DNA of 64,000 bases from positions 6,395,001-6,459,000 of the forward strand of contig NZ_JAPZBC010000001.1 of the NCBI RefSeq assembly GCF_027460265.1, in the 5' to 3' direction. Of the stretch, positions 31,058 to 43,133 are shown piece after piece. How positions within the stretch are numbered: position 1 is the first letter of the stretch; each line of letters starts with the position of its first letter. A model generated the notes under the pieces. It was not told the origin of the DNA. It was given only the letters and a program-made list of their open reading frames with translations, and did not search any database. Made by a program: the position numbers and the translations under genes. This stretch comes from Streptomyces sp. WMMC940 (lineage in GTDB: Bacteria; Actinomycetota; Actinomycetes; Streptomycetales; Streptomycetaceae).

Positions 31058-31948
31058 TCACCCCATGGCAGCGGCGAAGAGGGTGTGCATCGAGTGCCGC
31101 AGCCCCCCGGTGTCCTTCACGGGCTCGGGGAAGTCGAAGCGCGCGTCGAAGGTACGGCCGTCCGCGGTGGTGCAGCGCAGCCGCAGCCCGAACCGGTCGA
31201 GTGCCAGCGGCACCACGTCCCGTACCGCGTCGCCCGCCTCGCCGGCGCGCTCCCCGAGCAGACCGGCCAGTCCGCGTACCTGTTCGCCGTGTGCCGAGTG
31301 CAGATGCTGCAGCAGCTCCGCCTCGTGCCGTGCGACGGGGTCGGGCTCGGCCGTCCCGAGGTCCGCGGGCTCGGCGCTGCCCGCACCCCACAGGTCGTCC
31401 ACCGAGATCTCACCGGTCTCCAGTCGGACGAGCATCCAGGCGGGTCGATCCGCCTCGGTGCACGCGGAGGAGTGCTCGGGGTGCCGCTCGGCGAGCAGCC
31501 GCCCGTACCGCGCACGGTCGTCGTTGCGCACGGCGGTGAGCCAGCCGGCCAGCCGGGCCCGGCCGCGGATCCGCTGCCGCACCGCGACGGGGGCGACATC
31601 GGTGATCTCCATCACGCAGGTCAGGTCGTCGTCCTGGGCGTAGGCGGCAGCCCGGGCCGTGGGAGAATCCCATGGCACAAGGAGAACAACGTCCCCCTCG
31701 GGCGTCACGGTGCGTGCGGCGGGTTCCCAGTGGCCGGGACCGTGGTCGCGAGCACCCGGCAGCGTGAGGGATACTGAGGCGTTGTTCTCAACGAGGGTTC
31801 GTACGCGCTCGGCTTCGGTGGGCTGCCGGGCGCCTTCCCTGGGACGCGGCTGACCTTGTTCATCGTCGTCGCAAGCGGACATCGATTCCGTCGAGTCGTC
31901 CGAACTGCGATGCGCACTGGGCAGGGGGATCCCATGCGGTCGAGACAT
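31058..31948 (-). CDS. DUF2470 domain-containing protein (HugZ-like), probably iron-regulated
   Basis: A 296-aa soluble protein. The C-terminus ends VKDTGGLRHSMHTLFAAA, the typical end of DUF2470, and the middle (about 75-200) resembles a flavin-reductase/HugZ-type split barrel that in some bacteria degrades haem. Haem or FMN binding cannot be shown from sequence alone. The first 50 residues are low-complexity. ATG 31948 has GAGGAGG about 5 bases upstream. An iron box 15 bases upstream of the start suggests repression by the DmdR/IdeR regulator, in line with a role in iron acquisition from haem. Confidence 0.78.
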   Translation of the reverse strand: MSRPHGIPLPSAHRSSDDSTESMSACDDDEQGQPRPREGARQPTEAERVRTLVENNASVSLTLPGARDHGPGHWEPAARTVTPEGDVVLLVPWDSPTARAAAYAQDDDLTCVMEITDVAPVAVRQRIRGRARLAGWLTAVRNDDRARYGRLLAERHPEHSSACTEADRPAWMLVRLETGEISVDDLWGAGSAEPADLGTAEPDPVARHEAELLQHLHSAHGEQVRGLAGLLGERAGEAGDAVRDVVPLALDRFGLRLRCTTADGRTFDARFDFPEPVKDTGGLRHSMHTLFAAAMG

Positions 31949-31963
31949 TACGTCCTCCTCGAA

Positions 31964-31982
31964 TAAGGTAAGGCTCACCTAA
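31964..31982. promoter_or_regulatory. Iron box (DmdR1/IdeR operator)
   Basis: TAAGGTAAGGCTCACCTAA matches 17 of 19 positions of the actinobacterial iron box TTAGGTTAGGCTCACCTAA. It lies 15 bases upstream of the DUF2470 start (minus strand) and 22 bases upstream of the rpsD start (plus strand), where it would overlap the DUF2470 promoter. Confidence 0.85.
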
Positions 31983-32004
31983 CTTACATGGAGGTAGGTT
32001 CCCC

Positions 32005-32616
32005 GTGAACCAGTCGCGACCCAAGGTCAAGAAGTCGCGTGCTCTCGGCATCGCCCTGACGCCGAAGGCCGTCAAGTACTTCGAGGCTCGCCCCTACCCG
32101 CCGGGTGAGCACGGCCGCGGCCGCAAGCAGAACTCGGACTACAAGGTCCGTCTGCTCGAGAAGCAGCGCCTTCGTGCGCAGTACGACGTCTCCGAGCGTC
32201 AGCTGGTCCGCGCCTACGAGCGCGCCAGCAAGGTGCAGGGCAAGACCGGTGAGGCCCTGATCATCGAGCTCGAGCGCCGTCTCGACGCCCTGGTGCTCCG
32301 CTCCGGCATCGCCCGGACGATCTACCAGGCCCGTCAGATGGTCGTCCACGGCCACATCGAGGTCAACGGCGGCAAGGTCGACAAGCCGTCGTTCCGTGTC
32401 CGCCCGGACGACGTCATCACGGTCCGCGAGCGCTCGCGCGACAAGCACCCGTTCCAGGTCGCCCGTGAGGGTGGCTACGCGCCCGACGGTGAGACCCCGC
32501 GTTACCTGCAGGTCAACCTCAAGGCGCTCGCCTTCCGCCTGGACCGGGAGCCGAACCGCAAGGAGATCCCGGTGATCTGCGACGAGCAGCTCGTCGTCGA
32601 GTACTACGCCCGCTGA
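32005..32616 (+). CDS. rpsD: 30S ribosomal protein S4
   Basis: A 203-aa primary 16S rRNA-binding protein that nucleates 30S assembly. The S4 RNA-binding domain is [32 protein letters not shown]. It lacks the N-terminal CxxC-type zinc cysteines seen in many S4 proteins (only one Cys, near the C-terminus), so it is the zinc-free type. GTG 32005 has GGAGG 10 bases upstream. It stands alone here, not in the alpha operon. Confidence 0.97.
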   Translation: MNQSRPKVKKSRALGIALTPKAVKYFEARPYPPGEHGRGRKQNSDYKVRLLEKQRLRAQYDVSERQLVRAYERASKVQGKTGEALIIELERRLDALVLRSGIARTIYQARQMVVHGHIEVNGGKVDKPSFRVRPDDVITVRERSRDKHPFQVAREGGYAPDGETPRYLQVNLKALAFRLDREPNRKEIPVICDEQLVVEYYAR

Positions 32617-32651
32617 TCCAGCGGCGCGGTACCACCGGCCTTCGCGCCACG

Positions 32652-32693
32652 GCCCGCCGCCTCTCCGCCCTCACCGGCGGGGGAGCGGCGGGC
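32652..32693 (+). terminator. Terminator-like hairpin after rpsD
   Basis: A 9-bp outer stem (32652-32660 with 32685-32693) encloses an inner C-rich/G-rich region able to extend the pairing. It is 35 bases past the rpsD stop. Confidence 0.6.
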
Positions 32694-32871
32694 TCTCGCG
32701 TTCCGCATCCCCGCGCCGGAGAACACGGAGCGTGAGCGGGGGCGGCGGCCCGTAGAATCCCCGCAACTCCCGTTCTGCGGTCACTGATCCGTTACGGGGT
32801 CCGACCTCGGGCGCGATAGGGTCGGACGAAGACTTTCGAAGTGACCCTCGACGAGCAGAGAGCGGTGCAGC

Positions 32872-33303
32872 GTGACCGGTGGAGAGGTTGCCGGGATCCT
32901 GGTGGCCGTCTTCTGGGCGATCCTGGTCTCCTTCCTCGCCGTGGTGCTGGTGAGGCTGGCCCAGACGCTCAGGGCGACCACCAAGCTGATGGCGGAGGTG
33001 ACCGAACAGGCGGTGCCGCTGCTGGCCGACGCCTCCGCCACCGTCCGCTCCGCGCAGACCCAGCTCGACCGGGTCGACGCCATCGCCTCCGACGTCCAGG
33101 AGGTCACCTCGAACGCGTCGGCGCTCTCCACCACCGTCGCCTCGACGTTCGGCGGCCCGCTCGTGAAGGTCGCCGCGTTCGGCTACGGAGTGCGCCGCGC
33201 GATGAGCCGCAACAAGGACGTCGCGCCGCCCGCGCAGACCCGGCGCACGGTCGTCGTCGGCCGCACCGTACCGGCCGCGAGGCGCCGGAAGCAGAAGGAC
33301 TGA
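32872..33303 (+). CDS. DUF948 domain-containing membrane-anchored protein
   Basis: A 143-aa protein with one N-terminal helix (about 7-27), then a DUF948-like helical domain with chemoreceptor-like heptads (TEQAVPLLADASATVRSAQTQL...ASTFGG), ending in a very basic tail. Function is unknown; related proteins are general-stress membrane proteins in Firmicutes. It is followed 6 bases later by another small protein and then alaS, an order conserved in Streptomyces as I recall. Confidence 0.85.
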   Translation: MTGGEVAGILVAVFWAILVSFLAVVLVRLAQTLRATTKLMAEVTEQAVPLLADASATVRSAQTQLDRVDAIASDVQEVTSNASALSTTVASTFGGPLVKVAAFGYGVRRAMSRNKDVAPPAQTRRTVVVGRTVPAARRRKQKD

Positions 33304-33309
33304 GACCCG

Positions 33310-33657
33310 ATGTTCCGTCGTGCGTTCTGGTTCACCGCCGGCGCCGCAGCAGGCGTGTGGGCCACCACCAAGGTCAACCGCAAGCTCAGGCAGCTGACCC
33401 CCGAGAGCCTCGCCGCCCAGGCGGCGAACAAGGCGATCGAGACCGGGCACCGGCTCAAGGACTTCGCCCTCGACGTCCGGGCCGGGATGGCCCAGCGCGA
33501 GGCCGAGCTCGACGAGGCGCTGGGGATCGAGCGCCCCGTCGACCGGGGACTTCCCGCACAGCGCCGCCGGGCCGCCCTGGAAAACCACAAGCACGACAAG
33601 AAGCACTACGAGATGCTTGACGAGAAGCGCTCGTACAACCGGAATGAGGACCACTGA
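33310..33657 (+). CDS. Small uncharacterised protein upstream of alaS (possibly DUF6167)
   Basis: A 115-aa protein with an N-terminal hydrophobic segment (about 5-20, [15 protein letters not shown]) followed by a basic, helical region. I associate this type with the DUF6167 family, but only from memory. The stop TGA (33655-33657) shares one base with the alaS ATG, so the two are translationally coupled. It may work with the DUF948 protein just upstream. Confidence 0.8.
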   Translation: MFRRAFWFTAGAAAGVWATTKVNRKLRQLTPESLAAQAANKAIETGHRLKDFALDVRAGMAQREAELDEALGIERPVDRGLPAQRRRAALENHKHDKKHYEMLDEKRSYNRNEDH

Positions 33658-36341
33658 TGGAGTCGGCTGAAATCCGCCGCCGCTGGCTGAGCTTCTTCGA
33701 GGAGCGCGGGCACACCGTCGTGCCTTCGGCGTCGCTCATCGCGGACGACCCGACTCTGCTGCTGGTCAACGCGGGCATGGTCCCCTTCAAGCCGTACTTC
33801 CTGGGCGAGACCAAGCCGCCCGCCCCGCGCGCCACCAGCGTGCAGAAGTGCGTGCGCACCCCCGACATCGAAGAGGTCGGCAAGACCACCCGCCACGGCA
33901 CGTTCTTCCAGATGTGCGGCAACTTCTCCTTCGGCGACTACTTCAAGGAAGGGGCCATCAAGTACGCCTGGGAGCTGCTGACCTCACCTCAGGACAAGGG
34001 CGGCTACGGCCTCGAGCCCGAGAAGCTCTGGATCACGGTCTACCTCGACGACGACGAGGCCGAGCGCATCTGGCGGGAGGTCGTCGGCGTCCCCGCCGAG
34101 CGCATCCAGCGCCTGGGGAAGAAGGACAACTTCTGGTCCATGGGCGTCCCCGGACCGTGCGGTCCCTGCTCGGAGATCAACTACGACCGCGGCCCCGAGT
34201 TCGGCCCCGAGGGCGGCCCGGCCGTCAACGACGAGCGCTACGTGGAGATCTGGAACCTGGTCTTCATGCAGTACGAGCGCGGCGAGGGCTCCGGCAAGGA
34301 GGACTTCGAGATCGTCGGCGACCTGCCGAGCAAGAACATCGACACCGGTCTCGGCCTCGAACGTCTCGCCATGATCCTGCAGGGCGTGCAGAACATGTAC
34401 GAGACGGACACCCTGCGCGTCGTCATCGACAAGGCCACGGAGCTCACCGGCGTCCGCTACGGCGACAGCCACGAGTCGGACGTCTCGCTCCGCGTGGTCG
34501 CCGACCACATCCGTACGTCGGTGATGCTCATCGGCGACGGCGTCACCCCCGGCAACGAGGGCCGTGGCTACGTCCTGCGCCGCATCATGCGCCGCGCCAT
34601 CCGCAACATGCGGCTCCTCGGTGCCACCGGCCCCGTCGTCTCCGCGCTGGTCGACGTGGTCGTCAAGACCATGGGGCAGCAGTACCCGGAGCTGGAGACC
34701 GACCGCAAGCGGGTCGAGACCGTCGCGCTCGCCGAGGAGGCCCGCTTCCTCAAGACGCTGAACGCCGGCACGAACGTGCTGGACGGCGCCGTCACCGAGG
34801 CCCGCAACGCCGGCTCGACCGTCCTCTCCGGCGACAAGGCCTTCCTGCTCCACGACACCTGGGGCTTCCCGATCGACCTCACCCTCGAGATGGCCGCCGA
34901 ACAAGGCCTGTCCGTGGACGAGGACGGCTTCCGCCGTCTGATGAAGGAGCAGCGGGAGCGCGCCAAGGCCGACGCCAAGGCCAAGAAGACCGGCCATGCC
35001 GATCTGTCCTCCTACCGCGAGGTCGCCGACACCTCCGGCTCGACCGAGTTCACCGGCTACACGCACACGGAGGGCGAGTCGACCGTCGTCGGCCTGCTCG
35101 TCGACGGCGTGCCCTCGCCGGCCGCCTCGGAGGGCGACGAGGTCGAGGTCGTCCTCGACCGCACCCCCTTCTACGCCGAGGGCGGCGGCCAGCTCGCCGA
35201 CCAGGGCCGCATCAAGCTCGACACGGGCGCCGTCATCGAGGTCCGCGACGTGCAGCAGCCCGTCCCGGGCGTCTCCGTACACAAGGGCTCGGTGCAGGTC
35301 GGCGAGGTGACCGTGGGCGCCTCCGCCTACGCCGCCATCGACGTCAGGCGGCGCCGGGCCATCGCCCGCGCCCACAGCGCCACCCACCTCACCCACCAGG
35401 CGCTGCGCGACGCCCTCGGCCCGACGGCCGCGCAGGCCGGCTCCGAGAACTCGCCGGGGCGTTTCCGCTTCGACTTCGGTTCGCCGGCCGCCGTCCCCGG
35501 CGCGGTGCTGACCGACGTCGAACAGCGGATCAACGAGGTCCTGGCCCGTGAGCTCGATGTCCAGGCCGAGGTCATGAGCATCGACGAGGCCAAGAAGCAG
35601 GGCGCCATCGCCGAGTTCGGCGAGAAGTACGGCGAGCGGGTCCGCGTCGTCACCATCGGCGACTTCTCCAAGGAGCTGTGCGGTGGCACGCACGTGCACA
35701 ACACCTCGCAGCTGGGTCTGGTGAAGCTGCTCGGCGAGTCGTCGATCGGTTCCGGCGTGCGCCGTATCGAAGCCCTCGTCGGTGTCGACGCCTACAACTT
35801 CCTCGCCAAGGAGCACACGGTCGTCGCCCAGCTCCAGGAGCTGGTCAAGGGCCGTCCGGAGGAGCTTCCGGAGAAGATCGCCACCATGCTCGGCAAGCTC
35901 AAGGACGCCGAGAAGGAGATCGAGAAGTTCCGCGCCGAGAAGGTCCTCCAGGCCGCCGCCGGTCTCGCCGAGAACGCCAAGGACGTCCGCGGCACGGCGC
36001 TGGTCACCGGTCAGGTCCCGGACGGTACGTCCGCCGACGACCTGCGCAAGCTGGTCCTGGACGTCCGCGGCCGGCTGCAGCAACTGTCGGGGGCCGGCGA
36101 CCGTCCCGCCGTCGTGGCGTTGTTCACCACCGCCAACGGACGTCCGCTGACCGTCATCGCCACCAACGAGGCCGCCCGTGAGCGCGGGCTCAAGGCCGGC
36201 GAGCTGGTCCGCGCCGCCGCCAAGACCCTCGGCGGCGGCGGAGGCGGCAAGCCCGACGTCGCCCAGGGCGGTGGCCAGAACCCGGAGGCCGTCGGCGACG
36301 CCATCGACGCGGTCGAGCGCCTGGTCGCCGAGAGGGCCTGA
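33657..36341 (+). CDS. alaS: Alanine--tRNA ligase
   Basis: An 894-aa class II synthetase. The catalytic N-terminus includes [18 protein letters not shown] and [19 protein letters not shown]; the editing domain carries HSATHL (HxxxH) and the CGGTHV zinc site; the C-terminal DHHA1 domain ends with the Gly-rich [15 protein letters not shown] region. It overlaps the upstream small gene by one base and the downstream ruvX by one base, forming one operon. Confidence 0.97.
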   Translation: MESAEIRRRWLSFFEERGHTVVPSASLIADDPTLLLVNAGMVPFKPYFLGETKPPAPRATSVQKCVRTPDIEEVGKTTRHGTFFQMCGNFSFGDYFKEGAIKYAWELLTSPQDKGGYGLEPEKLWITVYLDDDEAERIWREVVGVPAERIQRLGKKDNFWSMGVPGPCGPCSEINYDRGPEFGPEGGPAVNDERYVEIWNLVFMQYERGEGSGKEDFEIVGDLPSKNIDTGLGLERLAMILQGVQNMYETDTLRVVIDKATELTGVRYGDSHESDVSLRVVADHIRTSVMLIGDGVTPGNEGRGYVLRRIMRRAIRNMRLLGATGPVVSALVDVVVKTMGQQYPELETDRKRVETVALAEEARFLKTLNAGTNVLDGAVTEARNAGSTVLSGDKAFLLHDTWGFPIDLTLEMAAEQGLSVDEDGFRRLMKEQRERAKADAKAKKTGHADLSSYREVADTSGSTEFTGYTHTEGESTVVGLLVDGVPSPAASEGDEVEVVLDRTPFYAEGGGQLADQGRIKLDTGAVIEVRDVQQPVPGVSVHKGSVQVGEVTVGASAYAAIDVRRRRAIARAHSATHLTHQALRDALGPTAAQAGSENSPGRFRFDFGSPAAVPGAVLTDVEQRINEVLARELDVQAEVMSIDEAKKQGAIAEFGEKYGERVRVVTIGDFSKELCGGTHVHNTSQLGLVKLLGESSIGSGVRRIEALVGVDAYNFLAKEHTVVAQLQELVKGRPEELPEKIATMLGKLKDAEKEIEKFRAEKVLQAAAGLAENAKDVRGTALVTGQVPDGTSADDLRKLVLDVRGRLQQLSGAGDRPAVVALFTTANGRPLTVIATNEAARERGLKAGELVRAAAKTLGGGGGGKPDVAQGGGQNPEAVGDAIDAVERLVAERA

Positions 36342-36805
36342 TGCGCAGGGGACGCCGTCTCTCGATCGATGTCGGGGACGCCCGGATCGGGGTCGCCTCG
36401 TGCGACCCCGACGGGGTCCTCGCCACCCCGGTGGAGACCGTGCCGGGACGGGACGTCCCGGCCGCCCACCGGCGGCTGAGGCAGCTGGTCGAGGAGTACG
36501 AGCCGATCGAGGTGGTCGTGGGGTTGCCGCGTTCGCTGAGCGGTGGCGAGGGCCCGGCGGCGGCCAAGGTCCGGACCTTCGCCCAGGAGCTCGCCCGCGG
36601 TGTCCATCCGGTTCCGGTGCGACTGGTCGACGAGAGGATGACCACAGTGACGGCCGGTCAGGGGCTGCGCGCTTCGGGCGTGAAGTCCAGAAAGGGCCGG
36701 TCTGTCATCGACCAGGCCGCGGCAGTTGTCATCCTTCAGAACGCTTTGGAGGCCGAACGGACCTCGGGGGGTCCCCCGGGCGAGGGCGTCGAAGTGGTCA
36801 TCTGA
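36341..36805 (+). CDS. ruvX: Putative pre-16S rRNA nuclease / Holliday-junction resolvase-like protein (YqgF/RuvX)
   Basis: A 154-aa RNase H-fold protein with SIDVGDARIGVASCDPDG at the N-terminus, VVVGLPRSLSG in the middle and VDERMTTVTA further on, carrying the conserved acidic residues. The family matures 16S rRNA 5' ends in E. coli; resolvase activity has also been proposed. It is coupled to alaS (TGATG) and lies upstream of mltG. Confidence 0.92.
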   Translation: MRRGRRLSIDVGDARIGVASCDPDGVLATPVETVPGRDVPAAHRRLRQLVEEYEPIEVVVGLPRSLSGGEGPAAAKVRTFAQELARGVHPVPVRLVDERMTTVTAGQGLRASGVKSRKGRSVIDQAAAVVILQNALEAERTSGGPPGEGVEVVI

Positions 36806-36908
36806 TCGCGATACGGTAACGTTCCGCGCGATGCGGCGGTGTTCGAACAACCGCCGCACAACGTAGAGGCGGAGCGTTCGGCGCTCGTCTCGCGGCTCTA
36901 GGGGATCG

Positions 36909-38684
36909 ATGACTGAATATGGCCGGGGCCCCGGCTCCGAACCGTGGCACCCCGAGGATCCCTTGTACGGGGACCAGGGGTGGAGAGGACAGCAGGGCGG
37001 CGCCGGCCCCGCGTCCTACGGCGGCCAGCCGCAGCAGCAGTACCCGCAGCAGCCGCAGGACCAGGCCCGGCACGGGGACGCCCAGTACGAGACGGGCCAT
37101 CGGCAGCAGTACGGACAACAGCAGTACGGACAACAGCAGTACGGGCAGCAGCAGTACGACACCGGGCAGTACGACACGGGACAGTACGGCACCGGGCAGT
37201 ACGGCACGGATCAGTACGGTCGGCAGCAGTACGACACGGGTCAGTACACAACCGGCCAGTACGGCGGCCAGGACCACGCAGCCCAGCCGTACGACGGCAC
37301 CTGGGACACCGGGCAGCAGCCCGTGATGCCGTACGACCCGAACGCCGGGGCCGCCCCCTACGGCGCCGGCGCCGATCACTACGCCACCCCCGAGGCCTAC
37401 CCGCCCCCGCAGCCTCCCGGCCATCGCACCGCTCCGCCGTCCCAGGGTCGGCAGCCGACTGCGGACGACGACTGGGCGACGGATCGGCAGGAGGAGGACC
37501 ATCCCTTCTTCACGGGGGACGACCGTCGCGGCGACGATGACGACGAGCCGGGCGCGATGCCCGGACGCGGCGGTGACGGCCGCGGCCCGGCCAAGAAAAA
37601 GAAGAAGGGCCGCAACGGCTTCGCCTGCCTCTTCGTGGCCCTGGTCCTGGTCGGCGGTGCCGGCGGTGCCAGCTACGTCGGATACCAGTTCTGGCAGGGG
37701 CAGTTCGGTGAGGCGCCCGACTTCGACGGCCCCGGCAGCGGAAGCGTGCAGGTCGAGATCGCCCTGGGCGCCAGCGGCACGGACATCGGCAACGCACTCA
37801 AGAAGGCCGGCGTCGTGAAGAGCGTCGACGCCTTCGTCTCCGCGCAGAACGACAACCCCCGCGGCACCAGGATCCAGGACGGCATCTACACCCTGAAGAA
37901 GGGGATGTCGGCCGAGGAAGCCGTCAAGGCGATGCTCGACCCGAACAACCGCAACGCCCTCAGCATCGCCGAGGGGGCGCGGAACGCCGCGATCTACGAG
38001 TTGATCGACAAACGACTCGAACTCGATCCCGGCACCACGAGGTCCGTCGCCCTGAAGGAGGCGAAGAACCTCGGACTCCCCGTGTGGGCCCAGAACCACG
38101 AGAACGTCAAGGACCCGCTGGAAGGGTTCCTCTACCCGGCCACGTATCCGGTCGCGCCGGGCTCCAAGCCGGAGACGATCCTCAAGGCCATGGTCGCCCG
38201 GGCCAACCAGGAGTACGGGAAGATCGACCTCGAGGCCAAGGCGAAGCAGTTCAAGCTGAAGAACGCCTGGGAACTGATCACCGTGGCCAGCCTGGTGCAG
38301 GCCGAGGGCAAGAACGAGGACGACTACAAGAAGATGGCCGAGGTCATCTACAACCGTCTGAAGCCCACCAACACCGAGACCAACCAACTGCTCCAGTTCG
38401 ACTCGGCCTTCAACTACCTCAAGGGCCAGAGCAAGATCGACATCAGCGAGCGGGAGATCAACAGCAACCAGGACCCGTACAACACGTACACCCAGAAGGG
38501 GCTGCCGCCCGGGCCCATCGGCAACCCGGACCTGACGGCGCTGAACGCCTCGATCGCGCCGACCTCGGACGGCTGGTTGTACTTCGTGGCGACCGACGGC
38601 AAGCACAAGACCGAGTACGCCAGGACCCACGCGGACTTCGAGAAGCTCAAGGCCAAGTTCAATGACCAGCGCGACACGAACTGA
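36909..38684 (+). CDS. mltG: Endolytic murein transglycosylase MltG with a Gln/Tyr/Gly-rich N-terminal tail
   Basis: A 591-aa membrane protein. The cytoplasmic N-terminus of about 235 residues is disordered, with a Gln-Tyr-Gly repeat zone at about 66-119 (three QQYGQ units then QYDTG/QYGTG units). One membrane helix (about 237-260) is followed by the YceG domain, with catalytic Glu405 in LEGFLYPATYPV and the later VASLVQAEGKN and YNTYTQKGLPPGPIGNP motifs. MltG cleaves nascent glycan strands and sets their length. AGGGGATCG precedes the start. Its 3' end overlaps aroE by 23 bases. Confidence 0.95.
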   Translation: MTEYGRGPGSEPWHPEDPLYGDQGWRGQQGGAGPASYGGQPQQQYPQQPQDQARHGDAQYETGHRQQYGQQQYGQQQYGQQQYDTGQYDTGQYGTGQYGTDQYGRQQYDTGQYTTGQYGGQDHAAQPYDGTWDTGQQPVMPYDPNAGAAPYGAGADHYATPEAYPPPQPPGHRTAPPSQGRQPTADDDWATDRQEEDHPFFTGDDRRGDDDDEPGAMPGRGGDGRGPAKKKKKGRNGFACLFVALVLVGGAGGASYVGYQFWQGQFGEAPDFDGPGSGSVQVEIALGASGTDIGNALKKAGVVKSVDAFVSAQNDNPRGTRIQDGIYTLKKGMSAEEAVKAMLDPNNRNALSIAEGARNAAIYELIDKRLELDPGTTRSVALKEAKNLGLPVWAQNHENVKDPLEGFLYPATYPVAPGSKPETILKAMVARANQEYGKIDLEAKAKQFKLKNAWELITVASLVQAEGKNEDDYKKMAEVIYNRLKPTNTETNQLLQFDSAFNYLKGQSKIDISEREINSNQDPYNTYTQKGLPPGPIGNPDLTALNASIAPTSDGWLYFVATDGKHKTEYARTHADFEKLKAKFNDQRDTN

Positions 38685-39504
38685 CAGGCGCAGGGCCGCG
38701 GTCGTGGGCTCCCCCATCGCCCACTCGCTCTCCCCGGTGCTCCACCGCGCCGCCTACGCGGCGCTCGGCATGACCGGCTGGTCGTACGACCGCTTCGAGG
38801 TGACCGAGGGAGACCTGGCGGGTTTCCTGCAGGGGCTGGACGCGAGCTGGGCCGGGCTGTCGCTGACCATGCCGCTGAAGCGGGCCGTCATCCCGCTGCT
38901 CGACGGGATCAGTGACACCGCCGCCGCAGTCGAGGCCGTCAACACGGTCGTCCTCACCGAGGACGGCCGGCGCACCGGCGACAACACCGACATCCCCGGC
39001 ATGGTCGCCGCCCTGCGCGAGCGCGGCGTCGAGAAGGTTGACCACGCGGCCGTCCTGGGCGCCGGCGCGACCGCCTCCTCCGCGCTCGCCGCACTCGGCC
39101 GGATCTGCACGGGGCCGGTCACCGCCTATGTGCGCAGCAGGGCGCGGGCCGACGAGATGCGCGGCTGGGGCGAGCGGCTCGACGTCGAGGTGCACACCGC
39201 CGACTGGGCGGAGGCGGCACACGCCTTCGACTCTCCGCTGGTCGTCGCCACCACCCCCGCCGGGGCGACGGACACCCTGGTCCCGTACGTCCCGGAACGT
39301 CCCGGCACCCTCTTCGACGTGCTCTACGACCCGTGGCCGACGCCGCTCGCGGCGGCGTGGGCCGAGCGGGACGGCTCCGTCGTCGGCGGCCTCGACCTGC
39401 TGGTGCACCAGGCCGTCTTCCAGGTCGAGCAGATGACCGGGCGTTCGCCGGCACCGCTGGCGGCCATGCGGGCGGCCGGCGAGGAGGCCCTCGCCGAACG
39501 CTGA
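38662..39504 (+). CDS. aroE: Shikimate dehydrogenase
   Basis: A 280-aa NADP-dependent enzyme that reduces 3-dehydroshikimate to shikimate. It has the shikimate-binding VVGSPIAHSLSP segment, LTMPLKRAV, the NTDIPGM motif and a nucleotide-binding GAGATASSALAAL. ATG 38662 lies inside the end of mltG, in another frame; an internal ribosome site there is weak, so translational coupling is likely. The next aro genes start 224 bases later. Confidence 0.93.
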   Translation: MTSATRTDRRRAAVVGSPIAHSLSPVLHRAAYAALGMTGWSYDRFEVTEGDLAGFLQGLDASWAGLSLTMPLKRAVIPLLDGISDTAAAVEAVNTVVLTEDGRRTGDNTDIPGMVAALRERGVEKVDHAAVLGAGATASSALAALGRICTGPVTAYVRSRARADEMRGWGERLDVEVHTADWAEAAHAFDSPLVVATTPAGATDTLVPYVPERPGTLFDVLYDPWPTPLAAAWAERDGSVVGGLDLLVHQAVFQVEQMTGRSPAPLAAMRAAGEEALAER

Positions 39505-39728
39505 TCACCGGGCCCTCCACGGCGCCGGATCAGCCAGGTCCCGTCCCGCCCGGCCGTCCGACTGCTGGACCACCGGCCTGGTCCGCGGCCCGGACGTGGG
39601 AGGATCGGGGTAGGCGGGCCCGGGCCGCGCCGCTCCCGGCCACCACAGGGCGGGGGTGTCTCCAACCGCTGGAGGAGTGCCCCGAGGCCGCGCTGTCGCA
39701 GTTCCAGGCGCGAGCATGAGGAGCACCG

Positions 39729-40909
39729 TTGAGCAGGTTGCGTTGGCTGACCGCGGGGGAGTCGCACGGACCCGCACTGGTGGCGACGCTGGAGGGTCTT
39801 CCCGCCGGTGTCCCGGTCACCACGGAGATGGTGGCGGACCATCTGGCACGGCGGCGCCTGGGCTATGGACGCGGTGCGCGGATGAAGTTCGAGCGGGACG
39901 AGGTCACCTTCCTCGGCGGGGTGCGCCACGGGCTCACTCTCGGCTCGCCGATCGCGGTCATGGTGGGCAACACCGAGTGGCCGAAGTGGGAGAAGGTCAT
40001 GGCGGCCGACCCGGTCGATCCGGTCGAGCTCGCGGCGCTGGCCCGCAACGCGCCGCTGACCCGGCCCCGGCCCGGCCACGCCGACCTGGCCGGAATGCAG
40101 AAGTACGGGTTCGACGAGGCGCGGCCGATCCTGGAGCGGGCGAGTGCCCGGGAGACCGCGGCCCGTGTCGCCCTCGGCGCCGTGGCCCGTTCCTACCTCG
40201 AGGAGACCGCGGGCATCGAGATCGTGTCGCACGTGACCGAGCTGGCCGCGGCCAAGGCCCCGCACGGGGTCTACCCCACCCCGGCCGATGTGGCGAAGCT
40301 CGACGCCGATCCGGTGCGCTGCCTGGACGCCGACGCGTCGAAGGCGATGGTCGCGGAGATCGACCAGGCGCACAAGGACGGCGACACCCTGGGCGGGGTG
40401 GTCGAGGTGCTGGCCTACGGCGTTCCCGTCGGGCTGGGTTCGCACGTCCACTGGGACCGGCGGCTCGACGCCCGCCTCGCGGCCGCGCTGATGGGCATCC
40501 AGGCCATCAAGGGCGTCGAGGTCGGCGACGGTTTCGAGCTGGCGCGGGTGCCCGGCTCCCGGGCCCATGACGAGATCGTCTCCACCGAGGACGGCATCCG
40601 CCGCTCCTCCGGCCGTTCGGGTGGCACCGAGGGCGGTCTGAGCACCGGTGAGCTGCTGCGCGTCCGCGCGGCGATGAAGCCGATCGCGACCGTGCCGCGC
40701 GCGCTCAGGACCGTCGACGTCAGCACCGGCGAGACCGCCGCGGCGCACCACCAGCGTTCCGACGTGTGCGCGGTGCCGGCCGCGGGCATCGTCGCCGAGG
40801 CGATGGTGGCGCTGGTGCTCGCGGATGCCGTCGCGGAGAAGTTCGGCGGGGACAGCGTCGCCGAGACCCGCCGCAATGTGCGCTCGTACCTCGAGAACCT
40901 GGCCATCCG

Positions 40910-40913
<4 letters not shown>
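39729..40913 (+). CDS. aroC: Chorismate synthase
   Basis: A 394-aa FMN-dependent enzyme catalysing the last shikimate-pathway step. The N-terminus [12 protein letters not shown] and the segments [28 protein letters not shown] and [12 protein letters not shown] are diagnostic. The start is TTG 39729, with GAGGAG 5 bases upstream. It leads the aroC-aroK-aroB-aroQ chain joined by 4-base overlaps. Confidence 0.97.
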
Positions 40914-43001
<2,088 letters not shown>

Positions 43002-43025
43002 ACCGCCCGCCCCGGGCACGTCGTG

Positions 43026-43063
43026 CCCTCCCCGGCCGTTCCCACAGGAGCGGCCGGGGAGGG
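43026..43063 (+). terminator. Terminator after the aro operon
   Basis: A perfect 13-bp inverted repeat (43026-43038 with 43051-43063) with a 12-base loop, 24 bases past the aroQ stop. Confidence 0.8.
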
Positions 43064-43133
43064 TACCGTTCGGTGCGGACGGGCCAACTCCCGTCCGACC
43101 AGCGTGAAGTCGTACGAGACGGAGTGGCGCCGG

